A DNA stretch of 13,434 bases from an uncultured Selenomonadales bacterium (GTDB taxonomy: Bacteria; Bacillota; Clostridia; Christensenellales; QALW01): NCBI GenBank assembly GCA_905200615.1, contig CAJKLB010000050.1, positions 1 through 13,434 on the forward strand, written 5' to 3'. Below the pieces are notes generated by a model. That model worked only from the letters and a program-made list of their open reading frames with translations, was not told where the DNA came from and did no database searches. The position numbers and the translations under genes are program-made. Positions 13,423 through 13,434 of this stretch are shown one piece after another (within the stretch, counting starts at the first letter, position 1; every line of letters begins with the position of its first letter).

Positions 13423-13434
13423 TACAGGTAAATA
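13419..13434 (+). CDS. Start of a downstream gene, probably ABC transporter ATP-binding protein (truncated by window end)
   Basis: Only MIQVN is visible before the window ends. The ATG overlaps the GntR stop (ATGA) and has a strong AAGGAGG (13405-13411) seven bases upstream, so a real coupled gene starts here. Its identity as an ABC ATPase is inferred from the usual partner of YtrA-type regulators and the common MIxVxNLxK start of such proteins. Confidence 0.6.

Overview
The window reads as part of the chromosome of a low-to-moderate GC Bacillota (Firmicutes) bacterium, perhaps from Clostridia or Negativicutes. The reasons are strong AGGAGG-type ribosome binding sites, many ATGA stop/start overlaps, near-consensus sigma-A promoters, a DUF1385-prmC-prfA block and a YtrA-type GntR regulator. 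I cannot name the genus from the sequence alone.

Left part (1-8300, minus strand): a complete type I-C CRISPR-Cas locus. One near-consensus promoter (8229-8257) would drive cas3, cas5c, cas8c (with an internal start for the small subunit cas11c), cas7c, cas4, cas1 and cas2. A leader of about 170 nt then runs into a short array of six 32-33 nt repeats and five spacers, transcribed in the same direction. There is no cas6; Cas5c is expected to process the transcript. Two features make the locus unusual. First, cas1 carries a one-base deletion in an A run that removes the conserved last 31 residues, although that tail is still intact in the next frame. Second, several repeats have diverged but keep their hairpin through paired or wobble changes, and a very decayed seventh repeat lies one spacer length beyond the array. 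Together these suggest an array that has acquired little recently, with adaptation possibly broken and interference possibly intact. Bases 1-118 are very AT-rich and hold nothing I can identify.

Middle (8300-9110): a small DUF1292-family gene with an extremely Cys-rich tail (minus strand, own promoter and terminator), and a divergent promoter region.

Right part (9111-12099, plus strand): a DUF1385 membrane protein gene, prmC and prfA, each overlapping the next by ATGA. PrmC methylates the Gln of the GGQ motif in the release factor encoded next to it. A terminator follows prfA.

The stretch from about 12100 to 12970 has no gene I can support, only a terminator and AT-rich stem-loops. The window ends with a YtrA-type GntR repressor gene under a promoter overlapped by dyad symmetry, followed by the first codons of a coupled gene, probably an ABC transporter ATPase.
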